Translations under genes and position numbers: made by a program
Assembly: GCF_900103455.1 (NCBI RefSeq)
Contig: NZ_FNHI01000005.1
Coordinates: 62,001 to 126,000 of the forward strand
Direction: 5' to 3'
Length of the DNA: 64,000 nt
Source of the DNA: Streptomyces wuyuanensis
GTDB taxonomy: Bacteria; Actinomycetota; Actinomycetes; Streptomycetales; Streptomycetaceae
The notes under the pieces: model-generated
Databases searched by the model: none
Told to the model about the DNA's origin: nothing
What the model saw: the letters and a program-made list of their open reading frames with translations, nothing else
Part shown: piece after piece, positions 7,652 through 17,920 of the stretch
Position numbering within the stretch: the stretch's first letter is position 1
Layout of the letters: every line of letters starts with the position of its first letter

Positions 7652-9818
7652 GCTGCACGCTCGTGCGGTGGCCGTGGGCGGCCACGGACTCGGGCTTCAC
7701 CGGGTCGTCGTTGTGGACGTCCCCGCCGCCGTACCGTGCCGCGTCCGTGTTCAGCACCTCCGCCCACGCGGGCACGGACGGCGGCACACCGAGCCGGTAC
7801 TCGTGGCGCACCACGGGGGAGAAGTTGGAGACCGCCAGCAGCGGGGCCCCGTCGGCGTCGAAGCGGAGGAAGGCGAAGACGTTGTCGTCGGCGGCCCCGC
7901 CGTCCACCCAGGCGAAGCCGTCGGGGACGGTGTCGCGCTGCCACAGCGCCGGAGTGGCCGCGTAGACCGTGTTCAGCTCGCGCACCAGGTCCCGTACCCC
8001 GCGGTGGTCGGCCTCGGCCGAGTAGGAGGGGTCCAGCAGCCACCAGTCCGGGCCGTGGCCTTCCGACCACTCCGCGCCCTGGGCGAACTCCTGCCCCATG
8101 AAGAGCAGTTGCTTGCCCGGATGGGCCCACATGAAGCCGAGGTACGCCCGGTGGTTGGCGCGCTGCTGCCACCAGTCGCCGGGCATCTTCGACACCAGCG
8201 CGCGCTTGCCGTGCACGACCTCGTCGTGCGAGATCGGCAGCACGTAGTTCTCGCTGTACGCGTACACCATCGAGAACGTCATCTCGTTGTGGTGGAACCT
8301 GCGGTGCACCGGCTCGTGCTCGACGTAGCCGAGCGAGTCGTGCATCCAGCCCATGTTCCACTTCAGCCCGAAGCCGAGCCCGCCGAAGCCGGCGGGCCCG
8401 ACGTGGTGGGTGGCGCGGGTCACGCCGTCCCACGCGGTGGACTCCTCGGCGATCGTCACGACACCGGGGCAGCGCCGGTAGACGGTGGCGTTCATCTCCT
8501 GGAGGAAGGCGACGGCGTCGAGGTTCTCCCGGCCGCCGTGCTCGTTCGGACTCCATTCGCCGTGCTCGCGGGAGTAGTCCAGGTAGAGCATCGAGGCGAC
8601 CGCGTCGACCCGCAGTCCGTCGATGTGGAACTCCTCGCACCAGTACACGGCGTTGGCGACGAGGAAGTTGCGGACCTCCTTGCGCCCGTAGTCGAACTCG
8701 AGGGTGCCCCAGTCGGGGTGCGCGGCACGGGCCGGGTCGGAGTGCTCGTACAACGGGCGCCCGTCGAACTCTGCCAGCGCCCAGTCGTCCCGGGGGAAGT
8801 GCGCGGGAACCCAGTCCATGATCACCCCGATGCCGGCGCGGTGCAGCGCGTCGACGAGGTGGCGGAAGTCGTCCGGAGTCCCCATCCGCGCAGTCGGCGC
8901 GTAGAAGCCGGTGACCTGGTAGCCCCACGAGCCGCCGAAGGGGTGCTCCGCCACCGGCATGAGCTCGACATGGGTGAAGCCCAGGTCCTTGACGTAGGCG
9001 GGGAGCTGGTCGGCCAGCTGGCGGTAGGTGAGGCCCGGGCGCCAGGACGGCAGATGCACCTCGTACACGGAGAACGGGGCCTCGTGGACCGGGCGGGCGC
9101 CGCGGTTCGCCATCCACTCCTCGTCGTGCCACACGTGGTGGGAATCGGTGACGACCGAGGCGTTCGCGGGCGGCACCTCCGTGCGGCGCGCCATGGGATC
9201 GGCGCGGAGCGTGCGGGAGCCGTCGGGGCGGGTGATCTCGAACTTGTACAGCGCGCCTTCGCCGACGCCGGGCAGGAACAGCTCCCACACCCCGCAGCCG
9301 CCGAGCGAGCGCATGGCGCACGCCGTGCCGTCCCAGTGGTTGAAGTCCCCGACGACCCTGACCCCGCGGGCGTTCGGAGCCCAGACAGTGAACCGGGTGC
9401 CCGTGACGCCCTGGTGCGTCATCGGCCGGGCGCCGAGCGCGTGCCACAGCTCCTCGTGCCGGCCCTCGCCGATCAGATGCAGATCGAGCTCCCCGAGCGC
9501 GGGCAGGAACCGGTACGGGTCGGCGAACTCCATGGTGGTGTCCTCGTACCCGACCTGGAGCGCGTACTCGGGGACCTTCCGCAGCGGCAGCAGCGCCGAG
9601 AAGAAGCCGTCGCCGTCGTCGTGCAGTTCGGCACGCAGGCCCTTGGCCAGGACCGTCACCGACTCCGCGTACGGCCTCAGCACCCGGAAGACCACTCCGC
9701 CGCGTACCAGGTGCGCCCCCAGCAGGGAGTGCGGATCGTGGTGCGTGCCGCCGAGCAGCCGTTCCCGGTCGGATTCGTCGAGCGGTTTGGCGGGGCGTAC
9801 GCCATTGCGGGGAGTCAC
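7608..9818 (-). CDS. glgB: 1,4-alpha-glucan branching enzyme
   Basis: A 736-residue GH13 enzyme that cuts alpha-1,4 chains and rejoins them as alpha-1,6 branches. The start is GTG 9818, preceded by a perfect AAGGAGG; a longer upstream frame exists but has no such site and runs into the mak gene. The domain order is an N-terminal CBM48-type region ([10 protein letters not shown], then [23 protein letters not shown]), the GH13 barrel, and a C-terminal all-beta domain. Catalytic residues are visible as the nucleophile Asp405 in [10 protein letters not shown], the acid/base Glu in TIAEESTAW, and the transition-state Asp in [11 protein letters not shown]. It is the last gene of the GlgE operon, 58 bp after mak. 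Confidence 0.97.
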   Translation of the reverse strand: MTPRNGVRPAKPLDESDRERLLGGTHHDPHSLLGAHLVRGGVVFRVLRPYAESVTVLAKGLRAELHDDGDGFFSALLPLRKVPEYALQVGYEDTTMEFADPYRFLPALGELDLHLIGEGRHEELWHALGARPMTHQGVTGTRFTVWAPNARGVRVVGDFNHWDGTACAMRSLGGCGVWELFLPGVGEGALYKFEITRPDGSRTLRADPMARRTEVPPANASVVTDSHHVWHDEEWMANRGARPVHEAPFSVYEVHLPSWRPGLTYRQLADQLPAYVKDLGFTHVELMPVAEHPFGGSWGYQVTGFYAPTARMGTPDDFRHLVDALHRAGIGVIMDWVPAHFPRDDWALAEFDGRPLYEHSDPARAAHPDWGTLEFDYGRKEVRNFLVANAVYWCEEFHIDGLRVDAVASMLYLDYSREHGEWSPNEHGGRENLDAVAFLQEMNATVYRRCPGVVTIAEESTAWDGVTRATHHVGPAGFGGLGFGLKWNMGWMHDSLGYVEHEPVHRRFHHNEMTFSMVYAYSENYVLPISHDEVVHGKRALVSKMPGDWWQQRANHRAYLGFMWAHPGKQLLFMGQEFAQGAEWSEGHGPDWWLLDPSYSAEADHRGVRDLVRELNTVYAATPALWQRDTVPDGFAWVDGGAADDNVFAFLRFDADGAPLLAVSNFSPVVRHEYRLGVPPSVPAWAEVLNTDAARYGGGDVHNDDPVKPESVAAHGHRTSVQLTLPPLATVWLKPV

Positions 9819-9876
9819 GGGGACGGCCTCCTTGAGCTGAGGGGGAAGATCGGGGAGGGACGGGCGCCGAGGGCGG

Positions 9877-11289
9877 TCAGCCCGCCGGCCCGGCCAGTCG
9901 CTGGATGGCGGACATGGGAACCGGCAGCCAGTCCGGCCGGTGGCGGGCCTCGTACACGACCTCGTACACGGCCTTGTCGGTCTCGTAGGCGCGCAGCAGT
10001 TCCGCCTCGGCCCGCGGGTCGGAGCCCGAGGCGTCGGCGTAGCCCTCGCAGTACGCGGCACGGCAGCGAGCCGCCCATGCCGGGTTCCAGGGGCGGTGCG
10101 AGCGGGCGGCGTAGTCGAAGGAGCGCAGTATCCCGGCGATGTCGCGGACGGGGGGCTGCACCCGCCGGCGCTCGTCGAGCGGGCGGGCCGGCTCACCTTC
10201 GAAGTCGATGACGGACCAGCCTCCGTCGGGGGTGCGCAGGGCCTGGCCGAGGTGCAGATCGCCGTGGATGCGCTGGGCCCTGCCGTCGCCGTCGAAGGTC
10301 GCCCCGGCGATCGCGTCGAAGGCGGCGCGCAGCCCCCGCACGTAGGGCAGCAGTGCGGGCACGGCCCGGAGCGCCGCGTCGAGCCGCTCGTTCATCGCCG
10401 TCGCCAGGTGCTCGGTCTGGGGCCCGCTGAGCGAGACGGTGGGCAGGGCGGCGGCGAGCGCCGTGTGCACCTCCGCGGTGGCCCGGCCCAGGGCCTGCGC
10501 CTCGTCGGTGAAGTCGTCGCCGTCGGCGAGCGCCTTGAGCGCCAGTTGCCAGCCGTCCTGGGAGCCGCGCAGGAAGGGCTGGAGGACACCGAGGGTGCAC
10601 GGCTCGGGAGTATCCGACTCGAACCAGGCGACGGGCGCGGGTACCCGGTCGCAGCCCGCGCGGGCGAGCGCGAGCGGCAGCTCCAGATCGGGGTTGATGC
10701 CCGGGTACACCCGGCGGAAGATCTTGAGGATGTACGAATCCCCGTACACCAGTGAGGAGTTGGACTGCTCGGCGTCGAGCACGCGGGCGGGCAGTCCGCC
10801 CGGGACGGGAACCGCCCGGTCGAAACGTAGCGGGCCGAACCGGCCCGGAGTGCGGAGCCGTTCCAGCAACAGCCCCGCGAGCCTGGGGTCGTGCAGCCCC
10901 TCGTAGACGGTGCGGCCCGCGAGCGGCCCCTCGTCCACGCGGCCGATCAGCGCCGAGGCGAGGTACGGCGGCAGCGCGGCCCGGACGCCCAGCAGCAGCT
11001 GGTAGCAGTCGCCGCCGGTTCCGGGGTCGCGGTTCCCGGCCGGGGTCCGGCCGCCGGCGGTCCTGGAGCCCAGGGACTGGCCGGGCTGCTTGACGCGCAG
11101 CAGCAGATGCAGCAGTCCGGGGCCGGTCGAGTCGACCGGCAGCAGTTCGACGGCCGCCACCAGCGCGAAGCCGGTGACCGGGCGTCCCTTTCCCGCGAAC
11201 CACCGCTGCCTGGGGAGCCACTCGCGCAGCAGGGGCGAGAGCGAAGGCAGCAGGGCGACGGGGGTCCGGGTGGATGCAGCCTCCGACAT
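9877..11289 (-). CDS. mak: Maltokinase (ATP: maltose 1-phosphotransferase)
   Basis: A 470-residue protein from ATG 11289 with GAAAGGA upstream. Maltokinase (Pep2) phosphorylates maltose to alpha-maltose 1-phosphate, the GlgE substrate. The N-terminal cap domain has the family's [12 protein letters not shown] motif. The C-terminal kinase lobe has the aminoglycoside-phosphotransferase-like catalytic loop [10 protein letters not shown] and the metal-binding VIDFEGEP. It lies 225 bp downstream of treS, so it may have its own promoter as well as read-through. The neighbours treS, glgE and glgB place it in the trehalose-to-glucan pathway. Confidence 0.95.
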   Translation of the reverse strand: MSEAASTRTPVALLPSLSPLLREWLPRQRWFAGKGRPVTGFALVAAVELLPVDSTGPGLLHLLLRVKQPGQSLGSRTAGGRTPAGNRDPGTGGDCYQLLLGVRAALPPYLASALIGRVDEGPLAGRTVYEGLHDPRLAGLLLERLRTPGRFGPLRFDRAVPVPGGLPARVLDAEQSNSSLVYGDSYILKIFRRVYPGINPDLELPLALARAGCDRVPAPVAWFESDTPEPCTLGVLQPFLRGSQDGWQLALKALADGDDFTDEAQALGRATAEVHTALAAALPTVSLSGPQTEHLATAMNERLDAALRAVPALLPYVRGLRAAFDAIAGATFDGDGRAQRIHGDLHLGQALRTPDGGWSVIDFEGEPARPLDERRRVQPPVRDIAGILRSFDYAARSHRPWNPAWAARCRAAYCEGYADASGSDPRAEAELLRAYETDKAVYEVVYEARHRPDWLPVPMSAIQRLAGPAG

Positions 11290-11372
11290 GGCATCGCGTC
11301 CTTTCCCCGGGCACACCACAGGTTGCGAAGAGTGTCCCGGATTGCGGCAAATAATAGCTGTCCGGGCTGTGC

Positions 11373-11405
11373 GTGGGGGTCCCCCCGCCGCAGGCAGGGG
11401 GAGTG
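11373..11405. repeat. Short GC-rich palindromic repeat in the treS-mak gap
   Basis: GTGGGGGTCCCCCC followed by a short arm and AGGGGGAGTG forms a hairpin-prone unit between treS and mak. Similar GTGGGGGTnCCCCC...GGGGGAG units are common dispersed intergenic repeats in Streptomyces (recalled). It may act as an mRNA-stabilising or partial termination element within the operon. Confidence 0.45.
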
Positions 11406-11514
11406 TCGGCGGAGGATGGTCCGTACGGACTCGGACCAGGTCTCGATATGACGGGAATCGTGCCCCGTGCGGGGCGGCCCAACCGCCCCGCACACGACAT
11501 GGCATGTGCCGGAA

Positions 11515-13290
11515 TCACACGCCCTTGGGCGCACGGGCCTTGCGCGCGGACCCGTTCACGGCGGCCTCCGCGGCCACCTGCTCCTTGCGCAGCCGGAACC
11601 AGTAGAAGCCGTGTCCGGCCAGGGTCAGCAGGTACGGCCACTCGCCGATCGCCGGGAAGCGGACCCCGCCGATCAGCTCCACCGGATGGCGGCCGTTGTA
11701 CCGGCGCAGGTCCAGCTCCGTCGGCTGGGCGAACCGGGAGAAGTTGTTCACGCACAGGACCAGGTCGTCCGAGCCGTCCTCGGTCGCGGGCGCCTCGCGC
11801 AGGTACGCCAGCACGGCCGGGTTCGACGAAGGGAGTTCGGTGAAGGTGCCGAGGCCGAAGGCGCGGTTCTGCTTGCGGATCTCGATCATGCGCCGGGTCC
11901 AGTGCAGCAGCGACGAGGGCGACGCCATGGACGCCTCGACATTGGTGACCTGGTAGCCGTAGACCGGGTCCATGATGGTCGGCAGATAGAGCCGGCCGGG
12001 ATCGCAGGACGAGAAACCGGCGTTGCGGTCCGGGGTCCACTGCATCGGGGTGCGCACCGCGTCGCGGTCGCCGAGCCAGATGTTGTCGCCCATCCCGATC
12101 TCGTCGCCGTAGTAGAGGATCGGGGAGCCGGGCAGGGACAGCAGCAGCGCGGTGAACAGCTCGATCTGGTTCCGGTCGTTGTCGAGCAGCGGGGCCAGTC
12201 GGCGACGGATGCCGATGTTCGCCCGCATCCGCGGGTCCTTGGCGTACTCCGCGTACATGTAGTCGCGCTCCTCGTCGGTGACCATCTCCAGGGTCAGCTC
12301 GTCGTGGTTGCGCAGGAAGATGCCCCACTGGCAGTTCTTGGGGATCTCGGGCGTCTTGGCCAGGATCTCGGAGACCGGGTAGCGAGACTCCCTCCGCACG
12401 GCCATGAAGATGCGCGGCATCACCGGGAAGTGGAAGGCCATGTGGCACTCGTCGCCGCCCACCCCGTAGTCCCCGAAGTAGTCGACAACGTCCTCGGGCC
12501 ACTGGTTGGCCTCGGCCAGCAGCACCGTGTCCGGGTACTGGGCGTCGATCTCCTTGCGGACCCGCTTGAGGAAGTGGTGCGTCGCCGGGAGGTTCTCGCA
12601 GTTGGTGCCCTCCTCCTGGTACAGGTACGGCACGGCGTCCAGCCGGAAGCCGTCGATGCCGAGGTCCAGCCAGAAGCGCAGCGCGGAGATGATCTCCTCC
12701 TGCACCGCCGGGTTCTCGTAGTTGAGGTCCGGCTGGTGGGAGAAGAAGCGGTGCCAGTAGTACTGCTTGCGGACCGGGTCGAAGGTCCAGTTGGAGGTCT
12801 CCGTGTCAACGAAGATGATCCGGGCGTCCTGGAACTGCTTGTCGTCGTCGGCCCAGACGTAGTAGTCGCCGTAGGGCCCGTCCGGGTTGCTGCGGGACTC
12901 CTGGAACCACGGGTGCTGGTCGCTCGTGTGGTTCATGACGAAGTCGATGATGACGCGCATCCCGCGCTGGTGCGCGGCGTCGACGAACTCGACGAAGTCG
13001 GCGAGGTCGCCGAACTCCGGCAGCACCGAGGTGTAGTCGGCGACGTCGTAACCCCCGTCGCGGAGCGGGGACTTGAAGAACGGCGGCAGCCACAGACAGT
13101 CGACGCCCAGCCACTGCAGATAGTCCAGCTTGGCGGTGAGGCCCTTGAGGTCGCCGATGCCGTCGCCGTTGCTGTCCTGGAAGGTGCGGACGAGCACCTC
13201 GTAGAACACGGCGCGTTTGAACCAGTCGGGGTCCCGGTCCTTGGCGGGGGTGTCCTCGAAGGTGTCGTGGACGGGCTCATTGACGATCAT
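11515..13290 (-). CDS. treS: Maltose alpha-D-glucosyltransferase (trehalose synthase)
   Basis: A 591-residue GH13 enzyme that interconverts trehalose and maltose. The start ATG 13290 overlaps the glgE stop as ATGA. The N-terminal motif [17 protein letters not shown] and the [11 protein letters not shown] calcium-type loop are typical of TreS. Catalytic residues are the nucleophile Asp218 in [10 protein letters not shown], the acid/base Glu in [10 protein letters not shown], and the Asp of [10 protein letters not shown]. It has no C-terminal kinase fusion, in keeping with a separate mak gene downstream. It feeds maltose from trehalose into the GlgE route. Confidence 0.97.
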   Translation of the reverse strand: MIVNEPVHDTFEDTPAKDRDPDWFKRAVFYEVLVRTFQDSNGDGIGDLKGLTAKLDYLQWLGVDCLWLPPFFKSPLRDGGYDVADYTSVLPEFGDLADFVEFVDAAHQRGMRVIIDFVMNHTSDQHPWFQESRSNPDGPYGDYYVWADDDKQFQDARIIFVDTETSNWTFDPVRKQYYWHRFFSHQPDLNYENPAVQEEIISALRFWLDLGIDGFRLDAVPYLYQEEGTNCENLPATHHFLKRVRKEIDAQYPDTVLLAEANQWPEDVVDYFGDYGVGGDECHMAFHFPVMPRIFMAVRRESRYPVSEILAKTPEIPKNCQWGIFLRNHDELTLEMVTDEERDYMYAEYAKDPRMRANIGIRRRLAPLLDNDRNQIELFTALLLSLPGSPILYYGDEIGMGDNIWLGDRDAVRTPMQWTPDRNAGFSSCDPGRLYLPTIMDPVYGYQVTNVEASMASPSSLLHWTRRMIEIRKQNRAFGLGTFTELPSSNPAVLAYLREAPATEDGSDDLVLCVNNFSRFAQPTELDLRRYNGRHPVELIGGVRFPAIGEWPYLLTLAGHGFYWFRLRKEQVAAEAAVNGSARKARAPKGV

Positions 13291-15392
13291 GATGTGGGTG
13301 ACCCTCCGGTCGGCGGGGACGGTCGCAGGACGACGATGTGCGCAGGCGTGACGCCCGGCTCGAGGCGCACATAGTTGGCCCTGCCCCAGTGATAGGTCTC
13401 GCCGGTGAGCTCGTCGCGCACCGGTACGGTCTCGTGCCAGTCGAGGCCGAGCTCCGGCATGTCAAACGAGACCGTCGCCTCCTGGGTGTGGTGGGGGTCG
13501 AGATTGACGACCACCAGAACGGTGTTCGAACCCGTTCGCTTGCTGTACACGATCACGGAGTCGTTGTCGGCATGATGGAAGCGGAGGTTCCGGAGCTGCT
13601 GCATTGCCGGGTTGCGCCGCCTGATCCGGTTGAGGGTCGTCACCAGCGGGGCGATGCTGCGCCCCTCGCGCTCCGCCGACTCCCAGTCACGGGGCCGCAG
13701 TTGGTACTTCTCCGAGTCCAGGTACTCCTCGCTGCCCGGCCGCAGGGGCGTGTTCTCGCACAGCTCGTACCCGGCGTACATCCCCCAGGTGGGGGAGAGG
13801 GTCGCGGCGAGCACCGCCCGCGCCTCGAACGCGGGCCGGCCGCCCTCCTGGAGGTACGCGTGCAGGATGTCCGGGGTGTTCACGAAGAAGTTGGGCCGCA
13901 TGCAGGCGGCCGCCTCGCCGGACAGCTCCGTCAGGTACTCGGTCAGCTCCTGCTTGGTGTTGCGCCAGGTGAAGTACGTGTACGACTGCTGGAAGCCGAT
14001 CGCGGCGAGCGTGTGCATCATCGCCGGGCGGGTGAACGCCTCCGCCAGGAAGACGACGTCCGGGTCGGTCCGGTTGATCTCGCCGATGACCTTCTCCCAG
14101 AAGACCACCGGTTTGGTGTGCGGATTGTCGACGCGGAAGATCCGCACCCCGTGCGCCATCCAGTGGCGCAGCACCCGCAGGGTCTCCTCGACCAGCCCCT
14201 TCATGTCGCGGTCGAAGGCGATGGGGTAGATGTCCTGGTACTTCTTCGGCGGGTTCTCCGCGTAGGCGATGGTGCCGTCCGCCCGGTGGTGGAACCACTC
14301 GGGGTGCTCGGTCACCCACGGGTGGTCGGGGGAGCACTGCAGGGCGAAGTCCAGCGCGACCTCCATCCGCAGGTCGCGGGCGCAGCGCACGAACTCGTCG
14401 AAGTCCTCCAGCGTGCCGAGGTCCGGGTGGATCGCGTCGTGGCCGCCCTCGGCCGAGCCGATCGCCCAGGGCACCCCGACGTCGTGGCGGCCGGCGTCGA
14501 GCGTGTTGTTCGGGCCCTTCCGGAAGGTGGTGCCGATGGGGTGGACGGGCGGCAGGTACACCACGTCGAAGCCCATCGCGGCGACGGCGGGCAGCCGCTG
14601 CGCGGCCGTCCGGAAGGTGCCGGAGACGACTCTGCCGCGCTTGACCCGGGCGCCCTCGGAGCGTGGGAAGAACTCGTACCAGGAGCCGAACAGCGCGCGG
14701 GTGCGCTCCACCTGGAGCGGCAACGGGGGCGAGGCGGTGACCAGTTCGCGCAGCGGATGGCGGGCGAGCGCGGCGAGGGCGTCCGGGGCGAGCGCGGCCT
14801 CCAGCCGTTCGCGGTCCGGCCGGTCCTTGTCGCGCAGGCCGTCGGCGGCGGCGAGCACGGCCTCCCGTCCCGCCTTCTTGGGAACGCCGGCGGCGGCGCG
14901 TTCGTAGAGCTCGGCGCCCTCGGCGAAGACCAGGGCGGTGTCGATCCCGGCCGGAATCTTGATGCCGGCGTGGTGGCGCCAGGTGGCCAGCGGATCGCTC
15001 CAGGCCTCGACGCTGTAGGTCCACCGCCCCTCGCTGTCGGCGGTGACATCGGCGCCCCAGCGGTCGGTGCCGGGCGCGAGTTCGCGCATCGGGGTCCAGG
15101 GGCCGGGCCGGCCCCCGGGATCCCGAAGGACGACGTTGGCGGCCACCGCGTCGTGCCCTTCGCGGAACACGGTGGCAGTGATCTGGAACGTTTCGCCGAC
15201 CGCCGATTTCGCGGGCCTTCGGCCGCAGTCGACGAGGGGGCGTACGTCCAGCACGGGAATGCGGCCAATCAGCGGGTTCACGGCATCACCTGGGGGCTGT
15301 GCGGGCTTGGCGGGTCGAACGGGCGGTCCCTCTTCACGGGGGGCGGGTGTTCTTTGTAGCTGCTCCGTTGACGACTGGCGGGCTGCGGGCAT
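13287..15392 (-). CDS. glgE: Alpha-1,4-glucan: maltose-1-phosphate maltosyltransferase
   Basis: A 701-residue GH13 subfamily 3 enzyme that transfers maltosyl units from maltose 1-phosphate to the non-reducing end of alpha-glucan. The start is ATG 15392 with GGAG seven bases upstream; it gives an N-terminus ([11 protein letters not shown]) like that recalled for S. coelicolor GlgE, about 26 residues longer. Conserved segments are [13 protein letters not shown] near residue 42, [17 protein letters not shown], and the catalytic Asp422 in [10 protein letters not shown], the Glu in FLAEAFTRP and the Asp in NTPDILHAY. It is the first gene of the glgE-treS-mak-glgB operon. Confidence 0.97.
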   Translation of the reverse strand: MPAARQSSTEQLQRTPAPREEGPPVRPAKPAQPPGDAVNPLIGRIPVLDVRPLVDCGRRPAKSAVGETFQITATVFREGHDAVAANVVLRDPGGRPGPWTPMRELAPGTDRWGADVTADSEGRWTYSVEAWSDPLATWRHHAGIKIPAGIDTALVFAEGAELYERAAAGVPKKAGREAVLAAADGLRDKDRPDRERLEAALAPDALAALARHPLRELVTASPPLPLQVERTRALFGSWYEFFPRSEGARVKRGRVVSGTFRTAAQRLPAVAAMGFDVVYLPPVHPIGTTFRKGPNNTLDAGRHDVGVPWAIGSAEGGHDAIHPDLGTLEDFDEFVRCARDLRMEVALDFALQCSPDHPWVTEHPEWFHHRADGTIAYAENPPKKYQDIYPIAFDRDMKGLVEETLRVLRHWMAHGVRIFRVDNPHTKPVVFWEKVIGEINRTDPDVVFLAEAFTRPAMMHTLAAIGFQQSYTYFTWRNTKQELTEYLTELSGEAAACMRPNFFVNTPDILHAYLQEGGRPAFEARAVLAATLSPTWGMYAGYELCENTPLRPGSEEYLDSEKYQLRPRDWESAEREGRSIAPLVTTLNRIRRRNPAMQQLRNLRFHHADNDSVIVYSKRTGSNTVLVVVNLDPHHTQEATVSFDMPELGLDWHETVPVRDELTGETYHWGRANYVRLEPGVTPAHIVVLRPSPPTGGSPTS

Positions 15393-15949
15393 GGCCGCTC
15401 CTGTCCGCGTTCACTCGAATGGAAGGGTCGCGAGTGCGCTCCGGTGCGTACCGGGGGAGCCTTCCCACGCGCTTCGGGTCGGCAATCCGGTGGTCCGTTA
15501 ACTACTAGGGCGTAGGTCGCGGCACAAGGCCGCGGCCGTCCCAAGGCCGGTGCCCGGCCGCTTCCGGAGGCGTTCCGGCCGTGCGGCAGCCCTCGCTGTG
15601 AACATTCGAAGTCAACTTCGGTCATCTTCTTACCGTGTTGAGTTCGGTAATTCCTGATTACTAATAGAGAATCGATCGTCTACGGTCCTTTTTGGCCAAT
15701 CGACACGGTCGCCGGAATGATCGCGGAACCCACCGGCCGACTTTTGTTGAAAGGTTGCGAAAAAAGCTGCGTTCCCCTCCACGGGATGATTACTGTGAAG
15801 CCTCATCCGGAGTGGGGACTCCGGGTTCCGACGATCAGTCATGCGTGCACCCTCACCTGGGCACATCCATGCCTGAATCACGTTCGAAATACCGCGATGG
15901 CCTGCCGTGACCGGTGCACGCAGGCGATCGCATCGGGGGGTGGGGGGCA
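15393..15949. promoter_or_regulatory. Divergent promoter region between glgE and the five-gene cassette
   Basis: This 557-bp stretch has no convincing gene. Its central 15600-15780 part is much more AT-rich than the surroundings and contains two small palindromes: CGAAGT-CA-ACTTCG (15607-15620) and GTAAT-tcctg-ATTAC (15647-15661). It must carry the promoter of the glgE operon (minus) and probably that of the plus-strand cassette. No sigma-factor boxes can be assigned with confidence. Confidence 0.6.
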
Positions 15950-17824
15950 GTGCACCCGGACAACGCGGGAATCGGCTTCGACGACGATCTTCGGGCCGCG
16001 CTCCGGGCCGCCGACTTCCTGGAGGGCGGACCCGCCGCGCGCGCCGGCCGGCAGGCCGCCGCGGCACACCCTGCCGCGGCACCGGACCACCGCCGACTGG
16101 CCCATCTGATACCCGGCACCGCACCCGGACCCCACGCATGGAAACGGGCCTGGCGCGACGTCCTGACCCGGGAGAGCGCCCGCACCACCCGGTCGGGCCT
16201 GGGCTGGGCGCTCACCTCCCTCGCCGGCGGGCGGTTCCCCGCACTGGACGTCCTGGAGATCGGCTGCGAACGGCTGCGGCTGAGCCGGGTGGCCTACGAC
16301 GGCGACGGCCGGGGCCCCGCGACCCGGCCGCTCGCCGACTCCGCCTGGGGCGAGTTCACGGACGGCGGTCGGCACACCGGCTCCCCGGAGCTCCCCGCCG
16401 AGCCGCTGCGCCGGCTCTTCCTCCTCGCCGGAGGAACCGGACCCGCCGACGCGGACGTCACGGATCCGCTCGGCCGGGCGCTGCACACCTTCGTGCGCGG
16501 AACCCCGTTCGGCGCGGCCCCGCTCCTGGTCGTCGTCCGTGCCGCGGGCTGGCGGCCCGTCGAGCAGGCGGCCGGAACCCTGTGCCCGGAGACCGTCCCG
16601 GTGCTGCGGCTGCGGTTGCCGGCGCACTGGCCCGAAGGCCCCGGCGACCTGATCGGCGCGCTCCCGCTGCGCCACGCCATCTGGCTGGCCGCGGCCGACA
16701 TCGACGGCACCTCGGGCACGGTCGGACTCGTACGGCGCCCGCTCTTCCCGGCCGGCAGCCGCACCGGCGACCAGGCCGGCGGTGAACCGGGGAACGTCGT
16801 ACGGGTCCCCGTCGCCGCGCCGCCGGACGGAGCGACCACGGGGGAGAGCGCCGCCGTCGTCGTCTCCGCCCGCCCCGGTGAACCGCCCGCGCGGTGGCGC
16901 CCGGTACGGGCCGACCGCCTCGAACTCCCGCCCGGCTCCCGCGCCGCACTCCACTACCGGCTGTGCGGACCGGACCGGGTGGACCTCGCCTTCGAGGGAC
17001 ACCACGAACCGGAGACCGCGCCCTGGACCGTCCTGGCGCAGACCACGCCCCGGCGGCTCTCCCGCCCCCGCACCGTCGACCTCGTGCTCGCCGTGGAGGT
17101 CGCCGGCCCGCAGGCCGGCGGAGGCGCGGCCGTCGAGGAGCGCCTGCAGGAGGCGGCGGCCGTCGTGGCCGCCGTACGGCAGGCCGTCGGCGGCGGCGAC
17201 ACGCTCCGCGTCGGCCTCATCGGCTACCGCGACCACGCCCCGCTCGACCGCCCGCACGACAGCGACCCGATCGTGCACCGGCTCGGCATGGCGGCCGCGC
17301 AGACCGCGGAGCGCGCGCTGGCGGGCTGGCACCACAGCGCGCTGCGGCACGACTTCGCCACCGGACTGGAACACGTGCCGCACGAACTCGCCTCCCGCCG
17401 GCATCTGTGGCGGCCCGACAGCCACCGGGTGCTCCTCGTGATCGGCTCCCGGCCGCCGCATCCGCGCGCCGCACCGCCCAAGGTGCTGCGGCGCAGCGCG
17501 GCGGTGCGCATCTGTCCCGACCGCATCGAGTGGGAGACCGTGCTGGACGACGTGCGGCACTACGACGGCGTCTCCTGTGTCGCGGTCGTGGACGAGCCCG
17601 CGTGGATGGACCACCTCGAGGGCGAACCCCATCTCGCGCGCTGGGCGGACCGGGCGTGGGACCTCTTCGGCGCCGACGGCCGGTTCACCGCCGGCCACGA
17701 TCCGCGCCGGATCGCCTCCGCCGTGACGGCGCCGGCGCTCTGCCTCCCCGAGGACGGCGCCCCCATCCGGCTGGTCGTCCCCGACGGCGCGAGCGCGGAG
17801 TGGCTGCACGAGGCGGCCGGCTGA
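15950..17824 (+). CDS. Cassette protein 1: protein with degenerate vWA-like domain
   Basis: A 624-residue soluble protein from GTG 15950 (MHPDNAGIGFDDDLRAALRAAD), which follows a GGGGGG run; an earlier GTG at 15914 is less likely. Residues to about 300 form an unrecognised alpha/beta region. Residues about 365-610 look like a von Willebrand A fold: a first strand VDLVLAVEVAG, a helix, then LRVGLIGYRDHAPLD, a helix with many alanines, and HRVLLVIGSRPPHP. The MIDAS DxSxS signature expected after the first strand is missing, so metal binding is probably lost. It is the first gene of the five-gene cassette, 96 bp before the GTPase. Likely a scaffold or adaptor; no enzymatic motif is visible. Confidence 0.75.
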   Translation: MHPDNAGIGFDDDLRAALRAADFLEGGPAARAGRQAAAAHPAAAPDHRRLAHLIPGTAPGPHAWKRAWRDVLTRESARTTRSGLGWALTSLAGGRFPALDVLEIGCERLRLSRVAYDGDGRGPATRPLADSAWGEFTDGGRHTGSPELPAEPLRRLFLLAGGTGPADADVTDPLGRALHTFVRGTPFGAAPLLVVVRAAGWRPVEQAAGTLCPETVPVLRLRLPAHWPEGPGDLIGALPLRHAIWLAAADIDGTSGTVGLVRRPLFPAGSRTGDQAGGEPGNVVRVPVAAPPDGATTGESAAVVVSARPGEPPARWRPVRADRLELPPGSRAALHYRLCGPDRVDLAFEGHHEPETAPWTVLAQTTPRRLSRPRTVDLVLAVEVAGPQAGGGAAVEERLQEAAAVVAAVRQAVGGGDTLRVGLIGYRDHAPLDRPHDSDPIVHRLGMAAAQTAERALAGWHHSALRHDFATGLEHVPHELASRRHLWRPDSHRVLLVIGSRPPHPRAAPPKVLRRSAAVRICPDRIEWETVLDDVRHYDGVSCVAVVDEPAWMDHLEGEPHLARWADRAWDLFGADGRFTAGHDPRRIASAVTAPALCLPEDGAPIRLVVPDGASAEWLHEAAG

Positions 17825-17920
17825 GGACACGGCACGCGAACCGTGCGCCCGTCGGGCGTGCGGACCGGACAACGACCGTCGGCGGACGTCCATCCGCCGC
17901 CACTACTGGGGAGCCCCACC

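Noticed and set aside
7608..10196. An 862-codon version of glgB
   Set aside because: The extra N-terminal part overlaps mak and lacks a ribosome site; GTG 9818 has a perfect AAGGAGG.
9877..11505. A longer maltokinase starting at 11505
   Set aside because: It reads through the promoter region and the GGGGGTCCCCCC repeat; ATG 11289 has the better ribosome site and family-like N-terminus.
17843..17920. Upstream in-frame extension of the GTPase gene
   Set aside because: It has no ribosome site; ATG 17921 has GGGGAG and starts a Lys/Glu/Asp-rich leader typical of the family.
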